Below the pieces are notes generated by a model, which saw nothing but the letters and a program-made list of their open reading frames with translations, was not told the DNA's origin and made no database searches. From Pseudomonas sp. CROZ-RG-20F-R04-15 (GTDB lineage: Bacteria; Pseudomonadota; Gammaproteobacteria; Pseudomonadales; Pseudomonadaceae): a DNA stretch of 64,000 bases. A program made the position numbers and the translations under genes. Shown here piece by piece: positions 1 through 9,100 of the stretch; within the stretch, counting starts at the first letter, position 1; the number at the start of each line of letters is the position of its first letter. The stretch covers positions 1 to 64,000 of the forward strand of contig NZ_JAKNQL010000016.1 of NCBI RefSeq assembly GCF_022662375.1. Direction: 5' to 3'.

Positions 1-44
1 GGGGTATGTGCATGACCGCTGATTAGTGAGCCCGCTCCATTCAA

Positions 45-134
45 TGTGGGAGCGAGCTTGCTCGCGAAAGCGGTGGGTCAGCCGATATTTTCTTTATCTG
101 ACACGCCGCTATCGCGAGCAGGCTCACTCCTACA
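45..134. repeat. REP element pair (inverted)
   Basis: Two inverted copies of the Pseudomonas REP core (GTGGGAGCGAGCTTGCTCGCG and its complement) are separated by about 40 bases. The right copy is slightly degenerate (ACTCCTACA). It lies upstream of the MFS gene. The same BIME-like arrangement recurs several times in this window. Confidence 0.85.
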
Positions 135-233
135 GGTTAGGATGTCGTCTGCAGATCCCCGAACCCCCGCGATCGAACCTCGACGCCATATCACTGTCCT
201 TCGGGGACGCGATGTTTTTTGCCAAGGATCGAT

Positions 234-1385
234 ATGACCAGCCTCCCCCCCCAAGACACCTTCGTCCCCGGACGCCTGCAACAGACGTCCACGCGCATCG
301 CCTTTTTCATTGCCGGCCTCGGCATTGCCGCGTGGGCCCCTTTGGTGCCGTACGCCAAGGCGCGCGCCGGACTCGACGAAGGCACACTCGGTTTGCTGTT
401 GTTGTGCCTCGGTGTCGGTTCGATTCTGGCGATGCCACTGGCGGGGATTCTGGCCACGCGCTTCGGCTGTCGGCGCGTCGCCACCGGCGGCACCTTGTTG
501 ATCTGCGCGGCGTTGCCGTTGCTGGCCACGGTGTCGTCGATACCGGCGCTGATCGCCACGCTGTTCATGTTCGGCGCCGGCCTCGGTACGGTGGATTCGA
601 CGGTGAACCTGCAAGCGGTGATCGTCGAGCGCGCCAGCGGCAAGAACATGATGTCGGGTTTTCACGGTCTGTTCAGTCTCGGCGGGATTGTCGGCGCGGC
701 GGGGGTCAGTGCCTTGCTCGGCCTCGGACTGACGCCGCTCGCCGCGATGCTGGTGGTGGTCGTCGTGCTGATCGCGGCGCTGTTCAAATGCGTGCCGCAC
801 ATGTTGCCCTACGGCAGTGAAAGCTCGGGCCCGGCATTCGCCATCCCGCACGGCATCGTGCTGTTTATCGGCGGGATGTGCTTCATCGTCTTTCTCACCG
901 AAGGCGCAGCGCTGGACTGGAGCGCGGTGTTCCTGGCGCAGGAACGCGGGATCGACACCGCGTATGCGGGATTGGGTTACGCAGCGTTTGCCCTGACCAT
1001 GACAGCCGGACGCTTGATGGGTGACCGGATTGTGCGGCTGGTCGGTGCCACGCGGATCATTCTGTTTGGTGGCCTATTGGCGGCTGCCGGTCTGTTTCTG
1101 GCGACGTTCGCGCCGAGCTGGGAAGCAGCGCTGGTGGGGTATGCGCTGGTCGGCGCTGGTTGCTCGAACATCGTGCCGGTGCTGTACACGGCGGTGGGCA
1201 AGCAGACGGTGATGCCGGAGAGCATCGCCGTGCCGGCCATTACCACGCTCGGTTATGCAGGGATTCTGGCGGGGCCGGCGGTGATCGGCTTTGTCGCCCA
1301 TGCCAGCAGTTTGAGTTTCGCCTTTGGCTTGATGGCGGTGCTGTTGGTCGCGGTGGCCATCGGCGGGAAAGTCCTTAAAGTCTAA
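234..1385 (+). CDS. MFS transporter (YbjJ-like)
   Basis: This is a major facilitator superfamily protein of about 383 residues, predicted to have 12 membrane segments and to act as an inner-membrane secondary transporter; the substrate is unknown. Early residues include AAWAPLVPYAKARAGL and LGLLLLCLGVGSILAMPLAG, followed by the loop 2-3 pattern ATRFGCRR, which resembles the E. coli YbjJ branch of the family (recognition from memory, not a search). I chose the ATG at 234 over the TTG at 219 because AAGGA sits 5-6 bases upstream. The gene stands alone, with REP elements on both sides. A sugar or drug role is possible and not decidable here. Confidence 0.85.
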   Translation: MTSLPPQDTFVPGRLQQTSTRIAFFIAGLGIAAWAPLVPYAKARAGLDEGTLGLLLLCLGVGSILAMPLAGILATRFGCRRVATGGTLLICAALPLLATVSSIPALIATLFMFGAGLGTVDSTVNLQAVIVERASGKNMMSGFHGLFSLGGIVGAAGVSALLGLGLTPLAAMLVVVVVLIAALFKCVPHMLPYGSESSGPAFAIPHGIVLFIGGMCFIVFLTEGAALDWSAVFLAQERGIDTAYAGLGYAAFALTMTAGRLMGDRIVRLVGATRIILFGGLLAAAGLFLATFAPSWEAALVGYALVGAGCSNIVPVLYTAVGKQTVMPESIAVPAITTLGYAGILAGPAVIGFVAHASSLSFAFGLMAVLLVAVAIGGKVLKV

Positions 1386-1457
1386 AAGCTTCGCGAGCAG
1401 GCTCGCTCCCACAGGACTCAGTGATCCATGTGGGAGCGAGCCTGCTCGCGAAGAAGC
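1386..1457. repeat. REP element pair
   Basis: Inverted REP cores (CTTCGCGAGCAGGCTCGCTC and its complement) are separated by a short spacer. They sit between the convergent 3' ends of the MFS gene and the TonB receptor gene, where such pairs can also form a transcript-end hairpin. Confidence 0.85.
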
Positions 1458-1469
1458 TGATGCGGTCTA

Positions 1470-3896
1470 TCAGAAACCGACGCTTGCCTGCACAAAGAAC
1501 GTCCTTGGTGCGCCCACATACATCCCCGAATTGTTGTCGCTCGATCGGGTGAAGTACTGCTTGTCGAAAACGTTCTTCACCCCCGCGCCCAGTTTCAAAT
1601 TCGACACCTGCGGCCCGAAGTCATAGCCACCACGCACGTTCCAGGTCACGTAACCCGGAATGTCACCGTATTGCCCGTCTGCGGTGCCGTCAGTGATGTA
1701 GTTGCCGTTGAAGCTGCCATCAGCGTTAACCCCGGTGCCCGGCGAGCGCTGTTTCGACTGGGCAAAACCGTCGAGGTTGTAGGTCCAGCGGTTGATGTCG
1801 TAACGCAAACCGACGGTTGCCACCTGCCGCGAATAGAACGGCAGATCACGGCCCTTGAAGCCCGGAATCTCGCCTTCATAAGTAGCGCGGGTGTAAGTGA
1901 AACCCGCGTTGGCGGTCAAGCCATCGAGGCGCGGATCCAGCGCCGCCATGTCGTAGTGCACCGAGGCTTCGATACCCTGGTGCTTGGTCGCGCCGAGGTT
2001 GGTCCAGCCCACGTCGTTGCTGATGTATTGCAGTTCGTCGTCGAAGTCGATGTAGAACAGCGTCACTTCACCGCCCCACACGTCATCGTTGTAGCGCGTG
2101 CCGATCTCGTAGGTCTTGGCTTTTTCCGGCTCCAGACCGTTGGCGGTCTGATCACCCGAGCCGCCCTGACCGAGCTGGAAATACTGCAGGCTGCCAAACG
2201 AGGTTTCGTAGTTGGCGAACAGTTTCCACGCGTCCGACAGGTGATACATCACGCTCAGCGCCGGCAGCGGTTCGTTGCTCTCGATGCTGCGGTTTTTCGC
2301 CTGCACCGGTTTGCCGGCCGTATCGAGCACCGCGCGTTCATGCCAGTCGGTGCTGATGTGTTCGAAGCGAATGCCGGGGGTGATGGTCCAGTTGCCGACA
2401 TCGATTTTGTTATCGATGTAAACCGAGTTGGCCTCGGTGCCGCCGGTGCGGTCCTGGAATATGTGGCCATCAGAGGTCGGCGTGAGCACCGGCTGGTTGT
2501 TGACCAGCGCCACTCGGCTCGACGATTCGTGCATCGCCTCTTTCAGGTAGCGATAACCGACACTGACTTCCTGGGTGGTCGGGCCGACATCGAAAACCCG
2601 CGACACCCGTGGCTCGATGCCCAGCGTGTAATACGAACGCGGGTATGAACTGAGGGTTTTCTGGTCGCGAGCGGCGATGGTGCTGCCACGGAAGCTGTCG
2701 GTGTAATAGGTGAGGATTTCCGCTTGGGTGCGCTCGTCGATCTGGCGGATCCACTTGAACGACACATCTTTGCGCCGACCGGTGAATTGGTCGTAGTCCC
2801 GCACCGAGTCGTACGGTTTATCGTCGTACTGCCTCTGTGTCAGACCGCCGGGCATGTCGGCCGTGGCGTCGTAGTAGTGGAAGTTGAGGCTGAAATCGTC
2901 CTGATCGGTCGGCGCCCAGTGCGTCTTGAGCAGCACGTCATCGATGTCATTGCCGTTGTTGCGCTCGCGGTAGCCGTTGCCGTTGACGCCGGAATACAGC
3001 AACGCCACGCCCATGCCGTTGTCGGCGGTGCCGCCGAGGAACGCGGTGTCGATGTGTTTCCAGCCACCGTACTGGGTGGTTTCCAGGGTGGTGCCGATTT
3101 CACCGGTGGCTTTTTCCGGGATCGCGCGAGTGACGAAGTTGATCACGCCGCCGACGTTCTGCGGCCCATAACGCACCGAACCGGCGCCGCGCACCACGTC
3201 AATGCTGTCGAGGTTGCCCGAAGAAATTGGCGCCATCGACAGTTGCGGCTGGCCGTACGGGGCGAACGCCGCCGGCACACCATCGATCAACACGGTGGAG
3301 CGCGGCGACAGACGCGAGGTCAGACCGCGCACGCCGACGTTCAGCGAAATATCGCTGCCGCCGGTGCCGTTGGAGTCCTGCACCTGCACGCCCGGCACAC
3401 GCTTGAGCACGTCACTTACGTTCATTGCGCCCTGCTCGACCATCGCTTCGCGGCGGATCACCGTGCGCGCGCCCGGATGGTTCTGCACCACGGCGGCATT
3501 GGCATCGCCGAGCCAGTCGCCGACCACTTTGATGTCGGTGACGCCCAATTCCAGCGGGCCGTTGCTGGCGGCGGAAGTCGCGGCGGGCGACAGGGTCACC
3601 GACCCTTCGTTGATCTGATAATCCAGACCGCTGCCCTGCAGCAATTGGCGCAAAGCCTGCTCCGGAGAGATATCGCCGTCGACCGCCGGGGCCTGTTTGC
3701 CGGCGACCAGGTCCGGGCTGAAAAACACTTGCAGCGAAGTTTGCTGGCCCAGTTCACTCAGGGCCTGGCCCAACGGCTGCGCACGGATATGAATGGCTTC
3801 ACCGGCAAACGCCAGCGGCACGACAGCGTTGACCGCCAACGCAAGGGCCAGCGGCAACCAAGGGAATTTTTTGTTGTTGGCAGGGGTGTTTTTCAC
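1470..3896 (-). CDS. FecA-like TonB-dependent siderophore receptor with signalling domain
   Basis: This 808-residue outer-membrane receptor for a ferric chelate has a signal peptide (about residues 1-32, ending VVPLAFA). An N-terminal STN signalling domain follows (IHIRAQPLGQALSELGQQT to about residue 105), then the plug (VLKRVPGVQVQDSNGTGGSD, GVRGL, VLIDGVP, VRGAGSVRYGPQNVGGVINF) and a 22-strand barrel ending in aromatic Phe (VQASVGF). The plug signature is FecA-like (ferric citrate type), but the true ligand cannot be read from sequence. The STN domain means it talks to the FecR protein encoded just upstream on the same strand. Order sigma, FecR, receptor on the minus strand is the classic cell-surface signalling layout. 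Confidence 0.93.
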   Translation of the reverse strand: MKNTPANNKKFPWLPLALALAVNAVVPLAFAGEAIHIRAQPLGQALSELGQQTSLQVFFSPDLVAGKQAPAVDGDISPEQALRQLLQGSGLDYQINEGSVTLSPAATSAASNGPLELGVTDIKVVGDWLGDANAAVVQNHPGARTVIRREAMVEQGAMNVSDVLKRVPGVQVQDSNGTGGSDISLNVGVRGLTSRLSPRSTVLIDGVPAAFAPYGQPQLSMAPISSGNLDSIDVVRGAGSVRYGPQNVGGVINFVTRAIPEKATGEIGTTLETTQYGGWKHIDTAFLGGTADNGMGVALLYSGVNGNGYRERNNGNDIDDVLLKTHWAPTDQDDFSLNFHYYDATADMPGGLTQRQYDDKPYDSVRDYDQFTGRRKDVSFKWIRQIDERTQAEILTYYTDSFRGSTIAARDQKTLSSYPRSYYTLGIEPRVSRVFDVGPTTQEVSVGYRYLKEAMHESSSRVALVNNQPVLTPTSDGHIFQDRTGGTEANSVYIDNKIDVGNWTITPGIRFEHISTDWHERAVLDTAGKPVQAKNRSIESNEPLPALSVMYHLSDAWKLFANYETSFGSLQYFQLGQGGSGDQTANGLEPEKAKTYEIGTRYNDDVWGGEVTLFYIDFDDELQYISNDVGWTNLGATKHQGIEASVHYDMAALDPRLDGLTANAGFTYTRATYEGEIPGFKGRDLPFYSRQVATVGLRYDINRWTYNLDGFAQSKQRSPGTGVNADGSFNGNYITDGTADGQYGDIPGYVTWNVRGGYDFGPQVSNLKLGAGVKNVFDKQYFTRSSDNNSGMYVGAPRTFFVQASVGF

Positions 3897-3994
3897 GTCG
3901 TACGTAGTCCTGTGGATCGCAAGAGTGTGCGGCTGTTAATGCAAACCAGTTGCAGTTGAACAGGAAGACGATGAACTCGAAAAAAACCTGAATT

Positions 3995-4978
3995 TTATTT
4001 TGCGATTATTTCCTCAGTGCCATCCGCGAGGGTGCGAACGGCTACCGGCAGGATGCTCGGCAAGGCTTTGAGCAAGGCATCGGTGTTGTCGGATTTGAAC
4101 ACGCTGGTCAGACGCAGACTGGCCACTGCCGGATTGGCAACAGTCAGCGGCTTCTCACGATAACGCGACACTTCGGCGGCGACTTCGCTGAGGCTGGCGT
4201 TGTTGAACACCAGTTTGCCGCCACGCCACGCCGTCAGCTCCGCCGGGTTCACCGCATAGGCTGCGGAGACTTTGCCTTGTGCATCGACATGGGTGCCGAG
4301 GCCGGCAGTCAGGCTGATGAACTGATCATCCGCTGCATCGCGCCCCTGCACTTTCACCGTGCCCTGCTCCACCGCCACGCGGGTTTGCGCGACATCGCGG
4401 CGCACGTCAAAGCGAGTGCCAGTGACCGTGACCTTGCCGCTGCCCGCCTCGACCACGAATGGACGGGAAGTGTCGTGCGCGACGCTGAACATCGCCTCGC
4501 CTTCGCTCAATTCGATGACACGACGATCCTTTTCAAAACGCACCTGCAAACGGCTGCGGCTGTTCAGATCGATCACCGAACCGTCCGGCAGCGCCACATG
4601 TTTACGCTCGCCCAACGCTGTGGCGAAATCGGCGCTGTAGCCGCCCGGATGATTCAAGCCACTGAACAAGCCCAGCCCGAGCGCCACCGCCAGCACACTG
4701 GCGGCCACGGCATAACGCAACAACGGACGGCGTTGGCGTCGGTTCGGCGGGGTTTCAGCGAGGGCTTTGAGGCGTGGCGCCGGGAGCAGATCGGCCGCCG
4801 ACCACAAGCCCTGCAGCAACTGAAATTCGTCACGGTGCTGCGGATGTTCATTCAGCCAGGCGTCAAAGCGCTGCTGCTCGTCGGCACTGACGGCCGGCTC
4901 CTGCAAACGCACAAACCAGCGAGCCGCGTCATCGCGCACCGTTGTTTGCCCGCACGCGCAATCACGCGTATCCATCAT
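3995..4978 (-). CDS. FecR-family anti-sigma / sigma regulator
   Basis: This is a cytoplasmic-membrane regulator of about 327 residues that carries the signal from the receptor to the ECF sigma factor. The N-terminal DUF4880-type helical segment (AARWFVRLQEPAVSADEQQR, then FDAWLNEHPQHRDEF) contacts sigma. A single membrane segment follows (LLRYAVAASVLAVALGLGLF), then the periplasmic FecR domain (ALGERKHVALPDGSVIDLNS and GEAMFSVAHD) and a C-terminal STN-interacting region. A GTG at 5047 is in frame, but the ATG at 4978 (or the next ATG) has AGGA about 7 bases upstream and begins where the family normally begins. With the longer start it would overlap the sigma gene by 29 bases. Confidence 0.92.
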   Translation of the reverse strand: MMDTRDCACGQTTVRDDAARWFVRLQEPAVSADEQQRFDAWLNEHPQHRDEFQLLQGLWSAADLLPAPRLKALAETPPNRRQRRPLLRYAVAASVLAVALGLGLFSGLNHPGGYSADFATALGERKHVALPDGSVIDLNSRSRLQVRFEKDRRVIELSEGEAMFSVAHDTSRPFVVEAGSGKVTVTGTRFDVRRDVAQTRVAVEQGTVKVQGRDAADDQFISLTAGLGTHVDAQGKVSAAYAVNPAELTAWRGGKLVFNNASLSEVAAEVSRYREKPLTVANPAVASLRLTSVFKSDNTDALLKALPSILPVAVRTLADGTEEIIAK

Positions 4979-5018
4979 GGAATGTCCTGTTGGGCTGGGG
5001 AGGAAATGTCGCAGCGGC

Positions 5019-5510
5019 TCATGACTGCAACCCGTCGAGGCGATCACGCAGATGCCGCAGGGTGCGGATCATATACTTTTCGACCATGTTCTTGGACAGC
5101 CCCAGGCGTTCGGCGATTTCGGCCTGGGTCAGGCCTTCGATCTTCTGCCAGACAAAAATCTTCCGGCAATTGATCGGCAACTCGGCGAGCGCCCGCTCGA
5201 TGGAGTCGGCCAACTGGATCGCATGCATGTAATGCTCCGGGTCGCCGGATGACGACTCACTGTGATCAAGGGCCTGTGACTCCATGGCGCCGCGCCGATC
5301 CTCACGCCGATAACCGTCGACCGCAATATTGCGCGCGGTCTGGTGCAAATACGCCCGTGGCTGCTGCACCGCCGCCGAATCCGACTCAAGCACCCGCACA
5401 AAGGTGTCGTGCGCCAGATCCTCGGCCTGCGCGCGATTGCGCAGGCGACGAGTCCAGGTGCCGATCAACTCTTCGTAATGCTCGAAAAAGCCGGGTCTGC
5501 GGGGACGCAT
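5019..5510 (-). CDS. ECF sigma factor, FecI type
   Basis: This 163-residue sigma-70 family factor has only regions 2 and 4. Region 2 is YEELIGTWTRRLRNRAQAED through DTFVRVLES and QPRAYLHQTARNIAVDGYRR. Region 4 is LPINCRKIFVWQKIEGLTQA with the helix-turn-helix QAEIAERLGLSKNMVEKYM. It would direct transcription of the receptor gene when the cognate siderophore is bound. It is first in the sigma-FecR-receptor series. No strong ribosome site precedes the ATG. Expression is probably Fur-controlled, as is known for this family; a weak Fur-like sequence lies upstream. Confidence 0.93.
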   Translation of the reverse strand: MRPRRPGFFEHYEELIGTWTRRLRNRAQAEDLAHDTFVRVLESDSAAVQQPRAYLHQTARNIAVDGYRREDRRGAMESQALDHSESSSGDPEHYMHAIQLADSIERALAELPINCRKIFVWQKIEGLTQAEIAERLGLSKNMVEKYMIRTLRHLRDRLDGLQS

Positions 5511-5546
5511 TGGGGGTATGGGTGGCGTGCTGAGGAAAGGGGCGTG

Positions 5547-5565
5547 AATAGTAATGCTTCCTATT
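5547..5565. promoter_or_regulatory. Possible Fur box upstream of the ECF sigma gene
   Basis: AATAGTAATGCTTCCTATT is an AT-rich, partly palindromic 19-mer 37 bases upstream of the sigma start. By eye it matches the Fur consensus GATAATGATAATCATTATC at 10 of 19 positions, so it is only suggestive. Confidence 0.25.
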
Positions 5566-5615
5566 AAGGCGAAGCAATGGATTCCTCGACCGACCTTCAG
5601 TGCAGCAACTGAAGA

Positions 5616-5993
5616 TCAGCGTGCTAGCGCAATCACACCACTCATGTAGTCATGCAGATCGCGCAGATCCTTAATGCTCCAGGCGTGCGGCGGTATTTTT
5701 ACCCCGTTCTCCTGCAACGTTTTTGGAATCAGGTTGCCGTTCGGGCGAAGGATGATCGACGACACAATCACGCCCGGATAATCATTCAGGCGTTTTTTGA
5801 ACGCAGGCGTTGTCAGGTCAGGTGTAGGCGGATTGCTTTTATGCGCCAACGGCCCGGTGCCTTTTATATCGGCACCGTGGCACACAGCGCAGCGCTGCGA
5901 ATAGAGGTTTTTGCCATTGCTGTTATCCGCGAAGGACACGGATGGTTGAGCAATCCACATTGCCCCGAGTACTGCGACGAATGCTGTCTTCAT
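5616..5993 (-). CDS. Small periplasmic c-type cytochrome
   Basis: This protein of about 125 residues has a signal peptide (MKTAFVAVLGAMWIAQPSVSFA), one haem-attachment motif CAVCH, and a class I cytochrome c fold of usual size. The axial Met could be in the C-terminal part (HDYMSGV). An upstream extension is open, but ATG 5993 is preceded by GGGAGG at ideal spacing. It probably carries electrons in the periplasm; the partner is unknown. It lies upstream of and parallel to the ECF sigma gene, but nothing ties it functionally to iron uptake. Confidence 0.85.
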   Translation of the reverse strand: MKTAFVAVLGAMWIAQPSVSFADNSNGKNLYSQRCAVCHGADIKGTGPLAHKSNPPTPDLTTPAFKKRLNDYPGVIVSSIILRPNGNLIPKTLQENGVKIPPHAWSIKDLRDLHDYMSGVIALAR

Positions 5994-6060
5994 TGTTTGC
6001 CTCCCTGGCGGATTTAAGGTCGCGCATGATGCGCGAGATTTAACGCTTGGCGCAAAACAA

Positions 6061-6151
6061 AGTGGGAGCGAGCTTGCTCGCGAAGGCGGTCCGCCAGTCA
6101 TTTACTGCATTGACTGAACGGACGCTTTCGCGAGCAGGCTCGCTCCCACAG
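6061..6151. repeat. REP element pair
   Basis: Inverted REP cores (GTGGGAGCGAGCTTGCTCGC and complement) flank a roughly 40-base spacer. They lie between the start region of the cytochrome gene and the 3' end of the haemagglutinin gene. Confidence 0.85.
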
Positions 6152-6198
6152 GGTTTTGGGTGAGTGCAGGTTCAGTGCATCCACCAGTGACCATTGCA

Positions 6199-9100
6199 TC
6201 AGCCTTTTTCGTCGATGCCCGCTTGCAGGGTCTGGGTGTCCAGATGCCCGCTCAGGGTGACCGGGCCGACTTTCAGGTTGCCGTTTTCCAGGGAAACCTT
6301 CGGTGCGTTTTCCTCGGCTTTATGCGGTAGATCCAGGCCCGCTTTCACACCGTAGTCACGGTTGCTCAGGTCAGTGCTGCTGACCTTCGAACCACCCAGT
6401 TCAACCTTCCCGTCCGTCGCCGAAATCCGCGCGCCGATCAGTTGTGTCGTGCCGCCTACGGTAAGGTTTACACCTTGGCTGGCACTGATCCCGGACGCCT
6501 GCGCCACACTGCTCTTGTGCGCGTACTCACCCTGCACTTTCAGCGTCGGTTTGTAGTCGGTGCCGGCGAGTTTCTCTTTATCGCTCGGTGGATTTTTTTT
6601 CGCAGTCAGGCCCAGATCGACATCGACATTGGCGTGGTTGGTTACGTCCTGACGGCTTTCGATAGTTAGATCACCCGCGACCTTGCCGCTGACATCTTTA
6701 GCGTCGATCCGCGCACCCGAAAGCTGTACATCACCGGCACTGTTCAACACCACATGGTCAGCCTTGATCTGACTGTTCTGCTGGGCGCTGCCCTGCAAGT
6801 AATCCACGCCCACCTTGGCCCCAGCATTGAAACCGTGATCGCTGCTGGCCTTCTCATCCTCAGCGGTCGGAGTTTTGCTGCTCAGGTTGCCGCCGGCGTT
6901 CAACGCTACATTCCAGTTATTGCGGTTGTCGCTGGACTGCGCCGATTCCTGCACATAGCCACCCTTCTGCGCGTCGATGCTGACGTTCGATGCGCTGACC
7001 TGAGTGCCTTGCAGGTGGATCGAATCACCGCTCAACACGATGCCGTTCTGGCTGCTGAGCTGGCCACCGCTGAGGGTTTTCGAATCCTCGTTGACCCGAC
7101 CGATATTGAAATTGCCGCTCAGATTGCCGCCCTGATCACGACTCTTCTCGCTGCTGGTTTTGCTGCCGCCGCCCTTCAAGCCGCCGCCGAGGTTGCTGCC
7201 GGTGGCGGTGTGCGTGTCGGTGGCCGCTTGCAGATCGAGCTTGCCGTCGGCGTGCAAATCGATGGCGCCGGCGCTGTCGATTTTCGTGCCTTGCTGGACT
7301 TGATCACCGCCGCTGCTGAGTTGCACCGGGCCGTTGCCGCTGATGCTCGCCACACGGGCCTGGGTGTCAGTGGTTTGCTTGCCGGTGTGATCGAGCTGGA
7401 AACCGGCGCCGAGGTCGACGTTGGTGCCGTCGGTGCCCGGCAAGGTGCCGACCGTCAGTGAGCCATTGCCACGCAGGCTGCTGTCATTGCTGGTCTGGCG
7501 GTCGCTGGCCTGATTCAGCGCCAGATCACCGCCCGTCTTGATGCTCACACCGCCCTGCCCGCCGTCGAAACGACTGCCGGCGAACTGCGCATCGCCACCG
7601 ACCTTGATGTTCACACCCTGGCTGCCGGCATAAGCGCCGACGACGGCGCTGGAACTTTCCTTGCTCGAGGCACTGCTGCCTCCCGCGCCGCTGCCAGCGA
7701 CGTTCACGTCTTCACCGGTCTTGGTGTAGACGCGCACGTCGACCTTGGCATCCACCGCGTTAGCGTTGCTGCTATGCGTATTGCTCGCAGCATCGGCAAG
7801 CAGTTGGTCAGCGCTGATGTTCACTTGGCCGGCGCTTGCGTTGTATTGCGTGCCTTGGTCATGCAGCGTGCCGGTGGTTTTCACATCGACAGTGCCGCCG
7901 TCAAAACGGCTGACCACAGCGTTGCTGCTCTGCTCGGTTTTGCTCGCGCTGCCATGACCGACCGCAACGTCGATACCGACATTCGGCTGACCGAGCTTGG
8001 CCAGTGCGTCCTTGTCCGGCACCTTGCCGTTGAGCACGTCCTTGACTGCGCCCGCGATCGGCCGGGCGATGTCCTTGTATTCGACGTTGGCGCCGATGTC
8101 CGCCGACCAGTTGCTGTCGTTGTGCGTGCTGCTTTCGCTGTTGCTGGCCGCGCGGTTGTCGATCTCGTTGGCGGCGACGTTCAGACCGTTGCCAGCCTTG
8201 AGTTGCGCGCCTTCGGTGGCGAGTTTGTCAGCATTGATCGTCAGGCCACCGTTGCTCTGCACACTGCTGGTTTGCGCAGTGGTTTTGCTGGTCGAATCCT
8301 GCGCCGTGCTGTGGGCGAAATCGACGCCGCTGCCGGCACGGTCGAGGCCGCCGGTGTAGTAGAAACCACCGCCAGTGCTGGAGGTGTCGGTAGCGGTTTT
8401 GTGACTGTCAGCTTCGGCGAGCAACGAGACATTCTTGCCGCTCAACTTGGTGTCGCCTGCGGTGGATTTCACCTCTGCGCCTTTGAGCGTGACGTCACCG
8501 CCAGCCTTCACCTGCACACTGCCACCGCTGAGGCTGGAGCCCTGCTGGGTAACATCGTTGCGGGTGACGGTTTGCTGTTTGTCTTGGTAGTGAATCCCGG
8601 CGCGATATTGCTCCGGCGTTTGCTCTTTGGCGTACGCATCGAAGCCACGGGTTTGCGTGGTGTCGGTGCTGTCGTGAGTGTTCTGCGCAGAATGCACGTT
8701 GATGTCGCCCGCTGCATCGGCGGTCAATGCACCGTCTGCCTTGACCGTCGAGCCCGCCACTTCAATGTCCTTGGCGCTTTTGAGCTTGAGATTGCTGTCA
8801 GACACCAGCTCACTGCGCACGGTGCTGCTGTCTTTGCTGTTCTGCCGCGACTCGTCCTTGCTGATGCCGAAGAACTTGCTGTCCTTGTCATGGTTGTTGC
8901 TGTGCGAGGTGTCCTGCACGCCATCGATGACCAGCGAACCTTTATCGCTGATCACGCTGGCGTCGCTGCCGCCGCGCACCTGGCTGCCGCTGATGCGCAC
9001 GTCGTCAGCCTTGACGATCAACTTGCCGCTGGCGTTGACCTTGCTGCCCTGATGCTGGGTCTTGCCCTTGTCGGCATCGCCGGTCTTGCCGAAGAAACCA

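Noticed and set aside
1671-3959. Long plus-strand open frames opposite the TonB receptor gene
   Set aside because: They are antisense shadows of a GC-rich gene; the receptor on the minus strand has a signal peptide, domains and context.
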